From: Rotaria socialis | Lineage: Eukaryota; Rotifera; Eurotatoria; Philodinida; Philodinidae | Length of the DNA stretch: 64,000 nt | Direction: 5' to 3' | NCBI GenBank assembly: GCA_905331475.1 | Contig: CAJNYU010003187.1 | Span: 62,001 to 126,000 of the forward strand | Shown: positions 12,801 through 26,913 of the stretch, one piece after another | Layout: the number at the start of each line of letters is the position of its first letter | Numbering within the stretch: position 1 is the stretch's first letter | Notes under the pieces: model-generated | What the model saw: the letters and a program-made list of their open reading frames with translations, nothing else | Databases searched by the model: none | Told to the model about the DNA's origin: nothing | Position numbers and translations under genes: made by a program

Positions 12801-15800
12801 ATAGAAAACTCGATGCGTGGAAAATCATTTTCTTTCAAACTTTATAACTATTATAGGAATACTATCCCTACAGTGTCCCGAACGTTTCTTTTCTTAGCGA
12901 AATAGTAAAATTGTTTGAATTAAATCATACTGAATGTCTACTAGTCTAAGAGTCAGACTTGCGGTGAATCCAATTGATTTCGTGTAATCATACGAAATGA
13001 AGTACTGTGGTGGAAAATATTTCTTGCAAACTAGTTTTGTAATGGTAGATTTTTACATGCAATAGACAACTATGATCACTATAGGTGATTAATTTTTCTG
13101 GATACTTTTACTTAATTACAATTAGAGGAAAATCTTTTAAACTAAAATAAAGAAGAAAATTATTTGAAAGTACATACTCCAAATTGACTATAAAAGGCAA
13201 TAACAATAACCATATTAACAAAATCACAGAAGAACATGGGTGCATAAACGTCACGAACAAATAATGCTTGTTTCAGTTGGCGATAGAATTTCATAATTGA
13301 TTTCATAAAATATATATTACTGAAAAAAAATAAACATTAAGCTATACAATAAAATACGTATATAGCTACTGAAGAACAACAAAAATAAACTAAGAGAAGA
13401 TTTAAACATGCTCGACTAACAAGTTTTTCTATGTGTGTTAATATTCATACCTCATGAAGTATATGAATCTGTTGTGTAATTTATATATACATATACATAA
13501 ATACATAGGTGTAGCTATAATATAAGAATTAATTCTTAAATCACTTACCTTTTTATGCGTGGTTTTTCCAACTGATCATCTGATTGTTGTTGTTTTTGTT
13601 GTTCTTCATTACGAGCGGTATGTTCAGTTATAGAATCTAAATATGCAATCAATAGAATTATGATAGTATTTTAATTTTTTCGCCAAACATATATAATCAT
13701 GATAGAACTGTGCTCTAATTACAACTTTCATATTACAAGTAGTTTACTTTACATAAACGTAACAATGGGAACTATTCTCGGAAAGAAGAGGTTTCTTGTA
13801 AAGAATATCGTTAGTTCCATCCAAAACTATGCTGATATTGAGATTTAATTAGCTTAATCATGCATTGAAAGTTTCATATATGACAAATATTTTGCATTGT
13901 CAAATAGTAAATGAGAAAGGAGATAGAGTTTTTCTAAATTGTTACTAAAATATGTTTATTTCTTTTTAAAGGCATGTTATCATAAGAAGAAAAAGTTTAT
14001 TCTCTCTTCAAATTCTGCTTTATGAATGAAAGTCAAAGCATGTTCTCTTGAGTAATATTTTATATCAATATGATTACTTTGAAGTTTTTATGACGTAATA
14101 TTCTCAAACTTAAAATCTCAGTAAAATAGTCCTAACTAGTGTTCGGTAACTCGAATTAATATGAAACTAAAGAATCGAACCGAAATTTTGAAAAAGATAC
14201 GAAAAGTTTGATTTCGTAATACTATAAAATAAATATTCTATCAGATATGTCTAAAGCTGTTTTAATTCCGTGGTATCTGTAATTTCATGAAATAACAAGT
14301 TAAAGTTTGTCAAAGGGAACTTTATAATTGTTGCATATTTATCATGATTTATTGATTCTAATAGTATGTAATAGTTTAGGAAACAAGCTCTAGTCACTTC
14401 TGGAGAATAAAGCAACAAGACATCAAATGATTATCAGTTTTGTTTAATTACACTCAGTAAATTCTATACAAGTGCATGGATACTGTACTAAAAAACAATT
14501 CTATCACTTGAAAAGATGTGCTGTTAAAGTTGCATTGTGCGAGCAAAAGAAAATTTTAATTCTTTTACGTACTAATTGGTGTTGTTCGTTCTGATTTCCA
14601 AAGTCCGAGTTGCTAGAACGGGAGAAAATGAAAAGAAATAAGAATTTAAATTCTTTTAAAACTTATACTTTTAAAATAGATCGATGAAGAAATAATGATA
14701 AAAGTAAAAATAAATCAGCAAATGAAGTAGCACTTTGTTTTCGATCGATTCCAATAATGTTTACTGCTGCTAGTGGACGAACATCTGCTATGTCAGCATT
14801 CCATGGATAAAATCGAAATTGAAATATATATTCAACTACGATCATGGCTTCTGTATATGTCAAAATAGTAATCCAAAAATTTCGTGTTGGCCGTGGTGAT
14901 AAAGTTGCCCAAAGAAATATTGATAATGGTAGTGGGATTGATAAAAGTGCGCCGCTTGTTAAATGATCTATTATCATAGCTGAATAGCATAGAAGTTCAG
15001 ATCGAGACATTGTTAAATAAAATAGAGAATCGAATAAACGGTAAAGACGTGAATGTTCACTTAATGGAATCGATTGAGATACTTTTCGAAGAGAAATATT
15101 CCTATGTAATAATAATAACAAGTAAAAATAAGACTAATCTAAGAAGAAATTTACCGAGATTGTTGACCACCACCACCACCACTACCATCAATCATGTCAT
15201 TGATGCTAATTACCGAAGTCTAGACAAGAATAAAAAAGAATGAAGATTTTTAGCGAATAATTTTACAATGAAAAATTTACTAGATCAGAACTTGTTTCCA
15301 TTCGCATTCGTTGTTTTTGAAAAACTTTGTCTTCCACTTTCATTTCAGCTAACTTATTTGAAACTTCGCGATAATCACGAGAATTTCGATTAACAAAATC
15401 AATAAAATAGTCAACAATAATCCAAATAATTAAACGAATTTTAAATAAAATCTGTTTTTGTCTTGTTTTCAGTTTTTCTTTTTAAAAAAAAAAGAAATAA
15501 AATCATTAAAAACTATACGATAAATCTCAAAAATATAATAGTCTACCTTTGGATTCAACAGATGTTGCCTGTTCAGGTATTGTTGAATCTGGCATTGTTT
15601 CCATTGTTGTGGATGAAAGAGGAGGAGGAGGAGATCGTGGTCTTATAATTAGTTCTTGAACATTTGATTCAAGCACAGATGATTTTCGAGGCTCTGTAAG
15701 AGAGAAATTAGCATTCATTTGTGTGTTTTTCTTCATTTCAAAAGTAAAATTTACTTTTAAGTGAGTCACCAATACTTTCATCTTCATCAGTTGCTACTAA

Positions 15801-18800
15801 AACTTGAAAAATCTATTTAGAAAAAAGAAAAGAAAAACATTGATATAATTTTTCTTTCGTTTGAATTTCTTCGATTATGAGTAAACCTGATTTTGAGCAG
15901 CATCAGCTTCATTTTGTGCTCCCTCATCGTCATCATCTTCTTTTTTTTCGTCTGATTCATAATCAAACATATAATAATCAGCCGATCGTATAGCTATAAT
16001 AATTCAATAAAATATTTTATTTAAATTGATTCTAAACAAACCTTCAAAATGTTCAGATGATTCTGTCAGTGTCGAAGGACGTATACTCTCCGATTTATTC
16101 AATTTCGATTGTTGTTCTTTAATTCGTTTTAAATTTCGAGTTATTTTCGATACGGTTTGTTCTTCACGTAGACGATCTTCTTCCATTCGTTTCAGTGATA
16201 TTTGATTAAATAAAGCAGCACCTTGGCTAGCTAATTTAGCTTGAGAACGAAGTTCAGTTACAATATGTTCCCAATAGTAACTACCAAACATTCGTTTTTG
16301 CAATAATAAAAATATCATACAAACGCCATCCCTTCAAATAATACAAAATTTATTTTTATTGTACGATTATCAATCTTAAATTGTAGTGATTTGTTTTATT
16401 TATACAATAAAATCGATGATGACAGATTTTTTTAATTATGACATTTCGTAGAAAGAAGAGTGTGAGTGAGGATGAGGATAAGGGTAAAGATGATCCCAAC
16501 ACCGACATCCTCAAGATTCAGCTAAACTTTTAAAAATATCTTTTTTTTTATGCTTAAATAGATGTATCTTTGTAAATACTACATTTTGTTTAAAAATAAA
16601 TAATGTGAAAATAGTGTTAAGAAATAATGATGATCAAAACTATGTTAATTTATTTGGTGATCAAAAGTATTCTCACCCATTAAAGATGTGCAAATATACG
16701 AATGATCTATTTATTACTCCTTAATTGTAGAAAATTTTGTATATTACATTGTTATTTCTCTAGAAAAATCTCTCAATCAAAAGCTTTCTTCTGTCTATAG
16801 GAATAAAATTGTCATCGAATTAATATATGACATTATCATAATTTTATTTACATAAAAAGACTGGCATCAGCAGCATCTCGATCACATTGTTCATTAGGAT
16901 CTAGAATTTAAATAGCACAAAACAAAATGAATTTAATGTACCATACGAATAAAATAGAGAACATCTAAACAGACTTACCCTTATAAGATACATAGCAATC
17001 ACTTGACGGTTTAAAATAAGATTTCAAACATGGTACAAACAAATCCACTACTATGCAAAATGAAGAAGTGCGCGATGTCATCGTGCAAGTTGAAGATGGA
17101 TAAAGAAGCATGCAAACTACCACCTAGAGAAAACATTCAATATATGACATCAATTTTCTAATTAAACTATTAGATTTAAAAAAGAAGAAGAAACACGCTT
17201 GATGAAATAAAATACTGATCCTGAAATGCATCTATACATTCAAGAAGAGTTTGAAAATGAGAAAAAACCTGTTACAGGAGTATTGCTAGGATGGTTGAAT
17301 CTCTGAATTCCTGATTGTAAACAAGCTATTGCAAAGACTTGTTGTATTAAACATTGACTTGATAGAACACCAATGCAAGCAACAACCTGAAAGTTTTTAT
17401 CTCTCATTTGCCTAGTATTATTATTTGATAGAAAGAAAAAAGACCATCATCATTCAGATTTCTCCTGGCATACCTGTAAACATGTCTTTAAAAATATTAC
17501 TGAAAAACAATAGTATATTAAATAGTTCCACCTAAAAACAAAACAAAAATGAAATGCAAGAAAATGTTCAAAATAATCAACATACGATCGTAACATAAAA
17601 GCGACACGTTTTGTTAAAAAATCTTGACCATACCAAAGAAAATAAAAGCATGCTATAAGATAACCAAGACCAAGTAGACTAATGCGTGTTGTTCCAGCAA
17701 GATAAACAATCGATAAAACAACCCATACGCCATACATAAATACTGCATATTTTATATGATCAAGCCAATGTCGTTTATTTGTTACAAAATCCCATGTTGG
17801 ATTATTTTTGTACATATCGTCATCGTAAATTATTTCACGATTTGATCCACCAGCATCATTATACACGTGATCCTTTTCGTTTGTTTCATATGCAAATACA
17901 CGCCATTGTTGACAAGCAAATAGAAATTGAAAGAAATCAGCTACAAATGATTTAACATTTACAGAAGTATTTAATAAATATTAAGTATATATATATATAT
18001 ATATATTACTAATCAACTGGGTTGCCAATGGTGGATCTATATAATCGGGCAGATGAAGCCAATGTCTCAATTGTGGCCAAACTCGTATATTGATATTTGT
18101 CCATGGATACTCTTAAAATGATTTGAAAAATTTATTAGACTATTCGAACAAAACTGTAAAATGAATGTCTATCTCAAAAGATGTTCATCTTATGATTATT
18201 ATGTATGAATATAAGATAATCACTTCTTTTTCAAAGCAAAGGATATCGATAAATTCTCTTCTTCTGCAATTTGTCGTATAATTAGACTGAATTCTAATGA
18301 TTATTTTGGGTGTTTGAGTCAAAAACATGATGAAAGTAAAAATTTCTTCTATTTAAATCGTGAAAACGAAAACCAACTTGGTTTGTGAAAGCAAAAGCCT
18401 TCATCCTGTTCATAATTATGAAAATCAGTGAGATATAAGAAAAGACTAAAATGAAAAATTTCTCAGCTGGGATCAATCGAAAGCTAAGAGTGTTCAATTA
18501 TGTCGGCATGAGATTATAGTTTTCAGCAAGTTACCATGCAAATCAAAATAGAATGACTTAATGGCTGTTTTCGAATCTAATGGAAAAATAAACTCTGAAA
18601 TAGTTTTCTCTTGATCAAAATTAAAACTATGCGGTTATGCGCATCTCTAATCCTGAACTGTAGTTCTCTATAATACATCTTTTATTCTTTAAGAATAGAG
18701 ACATCGATAAGTGTCTTCTAAGTCAGGACGAATACTTTTTTGAAATATGAAAGATTACTTTGAATTCAAATACTGAATAGTTAGATGGACATTCCAAAAA

Positions 18801-21800
18801 AAAATAATTTAATCACTTACCAAAGCATAGAATCGGTGGTGTTCCAACAGCAATCATGTATTGCAGTGGAAAAGCAATAACTTGAAATAAAATATAAATA
18901 GGCCATAATCTTCGCACGGCTCGTCGCCTTGAAATCAAAAATAGGCCAAGCCATATGGCATAAAAAACAGCAACGACGTCAAGACGAACACTGATAACAA
19001 TTATTGTTGTTATATAGCATATCTAAAGAGAACCGTGATAGATATGTTTAGAAAATGTCTCGAATTAGACATCTTACTTCTAAACCGAATCGATAAAAGA
19101 GAAAATTCAAGAAATATTTAAAGAAATTCTTTAAACCTTGATCAGCTTGTTGATAACTAGTAATATCATGTTCGTATGTATCATCATGGACATTTTTTAA
19201 TGCAAATGGTTCAAATAAAATTGGGAAACGATTTTCAATAAGATGAACATTAAAATGAACTGATAATGTTAAACGACGATGTCTTTGCCGATATCGTACA
19301 ATTGCATCAAGTGTTAAAACAATTGTTAATATTATATACGTCTAAAAAAGAAAAATCTATCTTTGTTTTTTTTCTGCTTGTGCTTAAGAATTTTATTTCT
19401 TTTTACGCCAATGAATTGACCCATATTTGATGTTAATTCAAGACCAAACCATTTTGCTGTGTCATTAGGTATTATATTGGCAGCTGAGCCAAGCGTAACA
19501 TTTAAATTGAACGTCATATTCGAATCCAATGTCATATTTGAATCAATCTAAATTAATTGTTTAATGATTTAAAAATAAAACGTTGTTCTTTTTGATCATT
19601 TTACTTTAGAGCAACTTTTAACAAAAATATTTTTTTCAATTATTTGTTTTTTTGCTATTTCTAACTGATAACACATTGATGCAAGAATATAAATGCCAGT
19701 AATAATTAATGTTAATAAATTAATTAATGACCGAAGACGTAATAGTGTTAAACCGATGGTTGTTAAAATAATTAATGATATATTAAATGCACAAACCTAA
19801 ACAAGAACGAGAATGAATAATAATAATTGTTGCACAAAACAAAGATTTCGACTATATTTCTTTTACTTTGAGTGAAGCAACAAGAACCATCATGAAAAGA
19901 ACAAGTTTGTATGAATGTAATTCACCGAAACGCCAACTATAATAAATGATTTGCTTATAGAAACGATTGGCTCGAAAATAAAATTTATATAAAGTTTCTA
20001 GCCAAGTTTTCGTTTCATTCTTTAGTATCTGTTGACTATGAAGGCTGTTTACATGTTCAGTATTTTCTAAGCATAAAGATTGAAAATGAATAATAATTAA
20101 AAACAACAAAGAAAAGAAATTTTACGTTTTGCATAAGCATGAATATCTTTTAATGTGCCATTTGGTATACCTTGAATGTTTTTATCACTAGAAAATTATA
20201 CGAATAAAACAAAATGGCTTATTCTATCGAAAAACAATGGTGATAGTTTATGCTCTTCGTTAATAACAGACAACTCAAAGAGAAAGAAATATGTTAATTA
20301 TTACGATGATCATATACATATTATAGTTTACATGTGGAGCGAGGTAGATCATGCGTATTTATGTTCATGGTATGTGAATCTTTCTTGGATGAAAAATTAA
20401 CGATCAGATACTATAGAATCATATAGAATTTATTAAAAACATAATTTACGGGAAATTGCACACTTGGAGTTTCGCTGTGTTCTCGATCTTCCACAGTTAT
20501 CAAAAGCCCTTCGGAATTAGGACAATGAGTGCGTTTTATATGCAATTGTAACTTGATTTCGACTTCAAAAGCATTTGCGAGCGGAACATCATTTATACAA
20601 CTAAAGAATCACTAGAACTCGTGGAACAGTACAACTAAGCAACGGTGATTATCACTGTGAAATCACACCATTGTCATTTGTTCATTAATTTGTGCAACAA
20701 CAAACAAACTGGATTCAAATTTTATTCAGTTTGTTTGATATAGATACAATTACTTTAAAACTATACTCGACAAGTTTATCGGCTATAGATAGCGATCCAA
20801 TGACAGTTAAAATTAAGAATAGTCAGCTCTTAAATAAACTTCAACTGTAATCCATGTTAACGTTGATACGATCCAACGTGCGCAGATGAAACTCTCGTGT
20901 GTGAAAACGATTTGTCTCGAAAATTGTCTTTTCCTTATTCAACTTCTAATGTTACGCTCATCTTTATGTGAAGCATGTATATTTTGTCTATTTTCTTCTG
21001 ATTTTCAGCATACTATTAGGCACAAATAAAAGCTTATCAAGTAATATCCACTGAACTTAAATGATAATTTTTAACTTTGTATTTATCTAAAAATGAAGAA
21101 ATCTGTGTTTCAATCAAGCATAACAGTGGTGCATATGGTATGTTTCTGATGAAAATCAGACAGTAAGACATGCAACAATGAATGATCGTTTCCAAATTCT
21201 ATCTTATATTAGACGATAAAAAGTTCAGAAAAAATTGATATTATCATAATTTTTTAAGAAATTTCGACAACTGTAGAAAATCGGCCACATTGCCCAATTT
21301 CTAGTGCAATTCGAACACTATCCAGATTCTGAATGTTCAATGTTCAGTAAATAATAAAGAATATGCTGAGCATCATTCAACGCATGTGAATCCTTTAGAA
21401 ACCCATTGCATTGCATAGAAATCATGTTTGTACTATTCAATTTTATCTTTTCTAGAAGATTCATTGATAAATGTTTTGAACATAGTGTATGTGATCTTCA
21501 TTTCATATTTAAAAAAATAGATACTTCAAGATTCGTTGATCTAAATTAACTTTTTTGTCTTCACTAATAATGTTGACCGATTTTCTTGTATACGACTACA
21601 ATCTGTTGACTAGAAATTAGCTGATTATTGCTGAGACGGTGTATGTCTTACTCTCTATTTAATACAGCACAGTCATTGTCTCTCCGAAGGATACCAAAAG
21701 AAACCGATTTTTCGAAGTTCTACTTCCAATATAACAGGGTAGTTCATTCTGAATGCTTTCGAGTTTTTTTTATTTATCCTATACGATCTTTATTCTTGAA

Positions 21801-24800
21801 TAAATGTTGTAATTCTGCAGCAATTAAATAACAGCGTGGAATCTGTGTATATCATCTACAATATCTTGATGCCATAAATGATACCCATTTTTTTGGACTG
21901 AAAAGCAATTAACCTATTCGAAGACTCTCTTGGTAATTATCATAAGTATTCTAGTTTTTCATTCGCATCTATCTTTTCCTTCAAATTATTTAAACTACTA
22001 AAAATCAATTTCTCGAACTGTTATCGTAAGAAAAAAAAACAGATCTTTTCTTCATCCTATATAGTCATTCAAAAGAATAACAATGCAAGAAAACTACCTG
22101 GGCATCGTAATTAAATCCATCCAACCAGAATGAAAATAATAAAGTTGCATAATATTAACAATAAGAAATGTGCTTGGTGTCAATAATCTAACAGCCAAAA
22201 CGTCTGATGCAACAGCTTCAAGTCCAATTGATGCAAGGCTTGACGAGAAAAAGAAAACAGTTAGACTATAAAATATCTGTTATTCTTCTTCTTCTTTTTA
22301 ATTAAACCTTACATTTCTGGACTAAATCGTGCTAATAAAAAATTTTCAACTACTTTAAACTAAAATATAAGAAACAAATTAAATATTATTCAAATTATTC
22401 GAGAGCGTCACCTGATAAATATATATTCCAATTAAAATAATCATTGAATAGATGATAATCGTTAAATGAAATGTAGCTGCTGTTCTTCGCCAAAATCCAA
22501 ATGAAATCTTCAAATAATAATAAAAATTGTTTTTGCATTTTGTATTACTCAATCTGTTTTTACTTGGAATGAAAGAATGAAGAATAAATAAAAAGCCATG
22601 TAGATTATTCGATAAATCACAACAGTATTCTGAATGCTAACAAGTAGCAGCATTCCACATGAAAAAAATATCCAATATTTTGTTAAAATATTAATCAGCC
22701 ATTGTCCTATAATACATATGAAATGCTTTTTTGATTATTTAAAAAAGTTCAAAGATTTTTACCAAGTCGTCGCGGATATGAATCAGGTGATCTACTGAAT
22801 CGTTGATCTATAAAGAGAAGACAGCATATGAATACTTGTGGATTAAAAAAAATGTTTCTACATAAACAAATAAATTTTTTGAAACCTAAATCAAAAATTT
22901 TTCGAATATAGCTAACCTTCAATGGTTGAAACATTAGGATTTTGCCGTTCATTTATATATTGTCGAAGTGTTAACCAAAAAAACATCATATACAATGACT
23001 AAGGAGAAATGAAGAATGAAATTTTGATTCCTGTCTTTTTTATTTACATACTTTAGCAAGTAATGGTACGAAGGCTGGATAATAATCATTCGTTTCGATG
23101 CCAATTTGTTTCATCGTTTGACGATCATAGGCAAATTCAAATTGATCAAAACTTATGTTGAGACCGCATATATATTGTAATGTTAGCAATATTCCACCAT
23201 AAAGTGTAAAAAATGGACTCATTCTTAAACACCACTTTCGAGAATTGGGTAATACCCAAAGAAAACATGCCCAAAGAAGAAATACTAATGTTATTAAACT
23301 ATGAAATGTTATACTCCATACCTAAATAGATTCATTTATAACGATATTAAAATAAATTAATATTCTTTTTGTTTTACCAGCATAGAAATTATCGATAGTA
23401 AATAACTTTGTCTTTCTAATACACGAAGTAACGATAATGCAATAAAAACTATTCGTTCTTGCCATGTATGATCACCAGGTTGCTCTAGGCTCCATCGATT
23501 TGATGATTTTCGAGGGCTTTGTTCTGACGTATCAGATCTTTCGACAGTTTTAACTAAACTCTATAATATTTACAAGCAGAATTAGTAAATATCATTATGG
23601 TAACAATAAATCAAGCTTTGACATTTAGATTAAGGAAATCAAATAATAAATCATAACAAAAAAGTGAATTTCAATGAATTATTAGTACATTGAAATCAAA
23701 TATTGGGAAAACCTAATACAATAATGATAGAGCATTTAGAGGCTCGGCAGCTACAAAAAGCATAAATACTAAATTTTACGTTTATTTAAAAAGGAACAAT
23801 ACTCACTAACAACTTAGCTGGCTAGAGCTTTTCGCCAAAAATGGACTGATAAAGAAAATGAATGTCCCATTATTGCACAAAAGAAAAGGTTTAATCTATG
23901 GAGATTTATTGTAACGCATTATTCGAAGATCTTAATTCATATTGCCCTACAGTTTATATTATATTATTCTGATTTATTTTCTGTTTTATAACTTCTACAC
24001 GCAGAATAGAATAAACTACATCAATAATTAAATGTTCCCAGATATGTAAAAGATCTTGTGCTAGACAATCATTGTGCTAAATTTTTTCGTGCTGAGTTTC
24101 CACCAACCTTTCTTGCTTTATACTTTTTTTTTTGATTCAATACATAGAAGACTACTCATACAGAAGTGTAGAAAAGCATGCAGCCGAATTATATATGAAA
24201 ACAAAGGCAAACCTGTTTATCGGCACTGCGACGAAAATTCATCTAATTAATTTACATGCAGAATATGACACAAGCAAATGATTGAAACATGAAATAATGA
24301 TATAATTTTATTCTTAGCCCATTTCTTACCTGTTGTTCCATAGATTGTAGTGTTGTACTGTTCAATCGTATTTTCTGAATAAGAACAAACAAATTGTTTT
24401 CTAATAGACAAATGATTCATTTCATTTACTCGTCGAGAAAGGGCTCGATCCGTTTCAAAAACAAGATAGAAATAAAGCAGCATAATAGCACCCGGATTGA
24501 CATAATCATTCCATGCAAGATTTGTTGCAAGATTTGGTTCATTTTTTGTACAATTAGTTGTTACAATGGCTGTTAAACCTGTGATGCTATTAAAAGAATT
24601 CACAAGATAAACGCATGCATATCAATTTTCTCACGCTAGATTTTACTTACTTGCTCCATAATGAAAATGGAGGTATAAATTCTTGAAAAAATGTAAATTG
24701 ATAGAGATAAAGAGTAAGTAAATGTATGGCCGCATAAATGACTAATAAGGAACGGAATAATACAAATTTTCTACCGAATTTGACAGATAATGACCATGTA

Positions 24801-26913
24801 AATGCCATAATAATAAAGAAAATGAAATAAACAGAATTGATTATACTTGGATAGACGAATGCAGCACCACCCACAAAAATAAATTGAATAAATAGACGTA
24901 TACGTCGTATTATTGACAGTACGCGTTGCCAAAATTTCCCCTTATTTGCTCTACTGATACTGTTAGTTTTTGATGGTGATATATTTGTTTCATTTGATAT
25001 TGCAGATATTTGTAGTTCGGCAGTTTCGCGTCGTTGTAATTTCACTAGTATACGCCGGATAATAATAAAACAAATTGTCGATACAGCGAATATGATGATA
25101 TCAGGAAAGACCAATCGTATGATTCGAATAACGTCAGCATTATCCAAACTTTAAATTAAAGTAAACAAAAACAAAAATAATTTACACTATGACAATTATC
25201 TTTTTGTTCAAACATACCGTTCCAGACCAAAATATCGAAGAATCAGAGTAATCGTCGTACCTAATAATAAAGTTCACAATTAGTTACTGTTATTTTTTAC
25301 TGATTTCAATAATACATACAACTATTGAGCGTATGACCATAAGGCTTTTTGGCAACAAGAATGGATTGAAAGATTATTTGAGCAATAATAGCGACAAGAC
25401 TAATTAAAGCAACAATAATGATAAATAAACGATAACGAGCTAAAATATATTTCTCGGGGTTTATAAAAATGAAACATTTATTTATAACTTTACTTCGAAT
25501 ATTTCGTCTGTTTATTGAACCTAGCCATGGAATAGCAAGTAGAAGAAAACCATAGATAAACGAAGCAAAACTGTATCGGAAAACAGTTCCTAAAGATTTT
25601 TGAGTTAAATTAATATATTAATAGTAAAAAAACTTTTATTTTTACCGCTGAACAATACAATAGGAAGAAGGATGAATAAAAGGCCAGTTAAGATTGATCC
25701 ACTCATGAAAGATAAAGACCTAGAGATAGAATTTTTTAAAAAATGAGTCTATAAATAATAATTATACAATCAATTTTTCTTTCTATATTCAAGCGTCATG
25801 AATTCTATTTGAATAGAATGTCAAAGGTTCTTATAATTCAAACTTTGATTTAGTATTGCCATGCCGTCGACAACTGCAAATGTTAATGGTAATATCTAAT
25901 ATCGGCAAGAAATTCAGTCACGTCTGCACTAACTATTTATGTGCAATACTTTAACCTTCATTGTTAGTCTTGAATAGTATTTTTCATTTAAGGGAGGGGG
26001 GGGGGGGCGTGCCCCCCCAATTTTTGATTCAATAGGCTCATTTTTTTACGTATATCCAAAAATTTGTCTTCTGGCGTCTATAACTCGGACTAGGTACACC
26101 CAGATAAAAATAAAAATTGGAGGATATACGTAAAAAAATGAGCCTATTGAATCAAAAAAGTGGGGGTCAAGAACCCCCGCCCCCGTTAACAGTAAAAATA
26201 CAACAGAAAAAGAGATCATATAGACAAAGGTTTTAACTAATTAATATATTCGAATAATGTCCTCTAAAAAGCCATATCCGTCGTATGATTGCAATAGAAG
26301 CATTAATCTAGAGACTCCAAGATCATTGTATATTTCGATATCTATTCTATTTTGTTTCTATTCAATCTGAAACACGTCAGTTTTTGTTTCTATTCAATCT
26401 GAAACACGCCAGTTTTTGTTTCTATTCAATCTGAAGCACGCCAGCTCTTGTTTTTAGAGAAAATTTTTTTTCCTGCTACAGAGATTAAAAAGCCTCGATA
26501 ATACTAATAAAGAAAAAATAGTAATTATTGAAGTGGCCCATGTGACTAATGACAATGGATTTCTGTCATTCATAGAAAATATCTTACTTCTCATCAACTA
26601 CCATGGATAATGTAGGAATTAACATAGGATCATGAGAGGATATAATCGATATATTTCTTGGAGCTTCTATTATATTATTTCTTGGTAATAGTTGATCAGA
26701 TTTGGATAGATAGATTTCATCTTGTTTTGCTGGTATTGAATTGTCACGAGTATAATATCGATCCTTATTAGGATCGCTGTCATAGTCATTATTTGTTGTT
26801 TGTCTTCGTCTTGGTTGTGGATGTTGAAGTTCAATATCAAATGTATTATTAGATGATAGTCTTCTATTTGTAGAATCAGTTGAGTTTAAATCAGCTTTAT
26901 TGGAATACATCAT
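9570..26913 (-). CDS. PIEZO: PIEZO mechanosensitive cation channel, with two alternative last exons
   Basis: Piezo is a trimeric force-gated cation channel of the plasma membrane. The minus strand carries the family from end to end in more than twenty exons. The N-terminal Piezo repeats include DADVIRIIRLVFPDI-like sequence near 25.1 kb (read as DNADVIRIIRLVFPDI). A mid-protein Piezo domain appears at 17.8-17.6 kb (GTTRISLLGLGYLIACFYF). The anchor signature PF-x2-E-x6-W reads PFLLELRTIMDW near 12.2 kb. The beam and latch region includes TDTALDLTSWLQLEDIYSN. The cap start reads KLGGYL near 11.85 kb, then cap sequence follows to NDKISPANISFLTRYG at 10.5 kb. Two alternative terminal exons then finish the pore and C-terminal domain. 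The start chosen at 26913 gives a hydrophilic cytosolic extension of about 109 residues, spliced in phase (AA plus G makes Lys) to the first membrane segment SLSFMSGSILTGLLFILLP. A start near that Met is possible. No frame breaks were noticed in the exons I read. Confidence 0.93.
9982..10240 (-). other. PIEZO: PIEZO alternative terminal exon A (proximal)
   Basis: This exon follows a TGTAG acceptor and joins the donor after 10515 (TATGG then GTAAG) in phase, completing RYG-IVGIYISIVSVF. It encodes 85 residues and its own stop at 9982. It has the inner-helix end, TIMFDELPQVDALW, TDIYLLRTVREHEIE and IYIYRNPQVLLYWTRE. These match the last approximately 90 residues of animal Piezo (IMFEELP.VDRI, DIFLVRE, LIFLYRSPETMIKW). 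Compared with the canonical neck, the first acidic residue of EELP is Asp and the SPET segment is NPQV, so its Glu is lost. The intron before it would be 274 bases. Confidence 0.88.
20188..22097. other. Largest PIEZO intron (about 1.9 kb)
   Basis: The intron lies between a donor after 22098 (CCCAG then GTAG) and an acceptor before 20187. It is about 1910 bases of AT-rich DNA. I see no coherent coding remnant and no clear terminal repeats. Short open frames inside it look random. Confidence 0.45.
25988..26189. mobile_element. TTAA-flanked MITE-like inverted-repeat element in PIEZO intron 1
   Basis: A segment of about 200 bases is bounded by TTAA at 25988-25991 and 26186-26189. Inside are inverted arms whose best-matching core (GATTCAATAGGCTCATTTTT, continuing through the TACGTATATCC region) occurs at about 26026-26057 and inverted at about 26121-26153. 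The outer ends are G-rich on the left and C-rich on the right, including a run of about 13 G. The centre (about 26060-26118) is unpaired. TTAA target duplication with short G/C-rich termini is typical of piggyBac-class MITEs. The class assignment is an inference because no transposase is present. Confidence 0.65.
26354..26449. repeat. 32-bp tandem repeat, three copies, PIEZO intron 1
   Basis: Three consecutive units of exactly 32 bases start at 26354, 26386 and 26418. The core is GTTTCTATTCAATCTGAA followed by a CACGYCAG segment. The third copy has drifted slightly (AAGCACG, CAGCTC). It lies inside the first long PIEZO intron, about 165 bases from the TTAA element. Confidence 0.85.
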
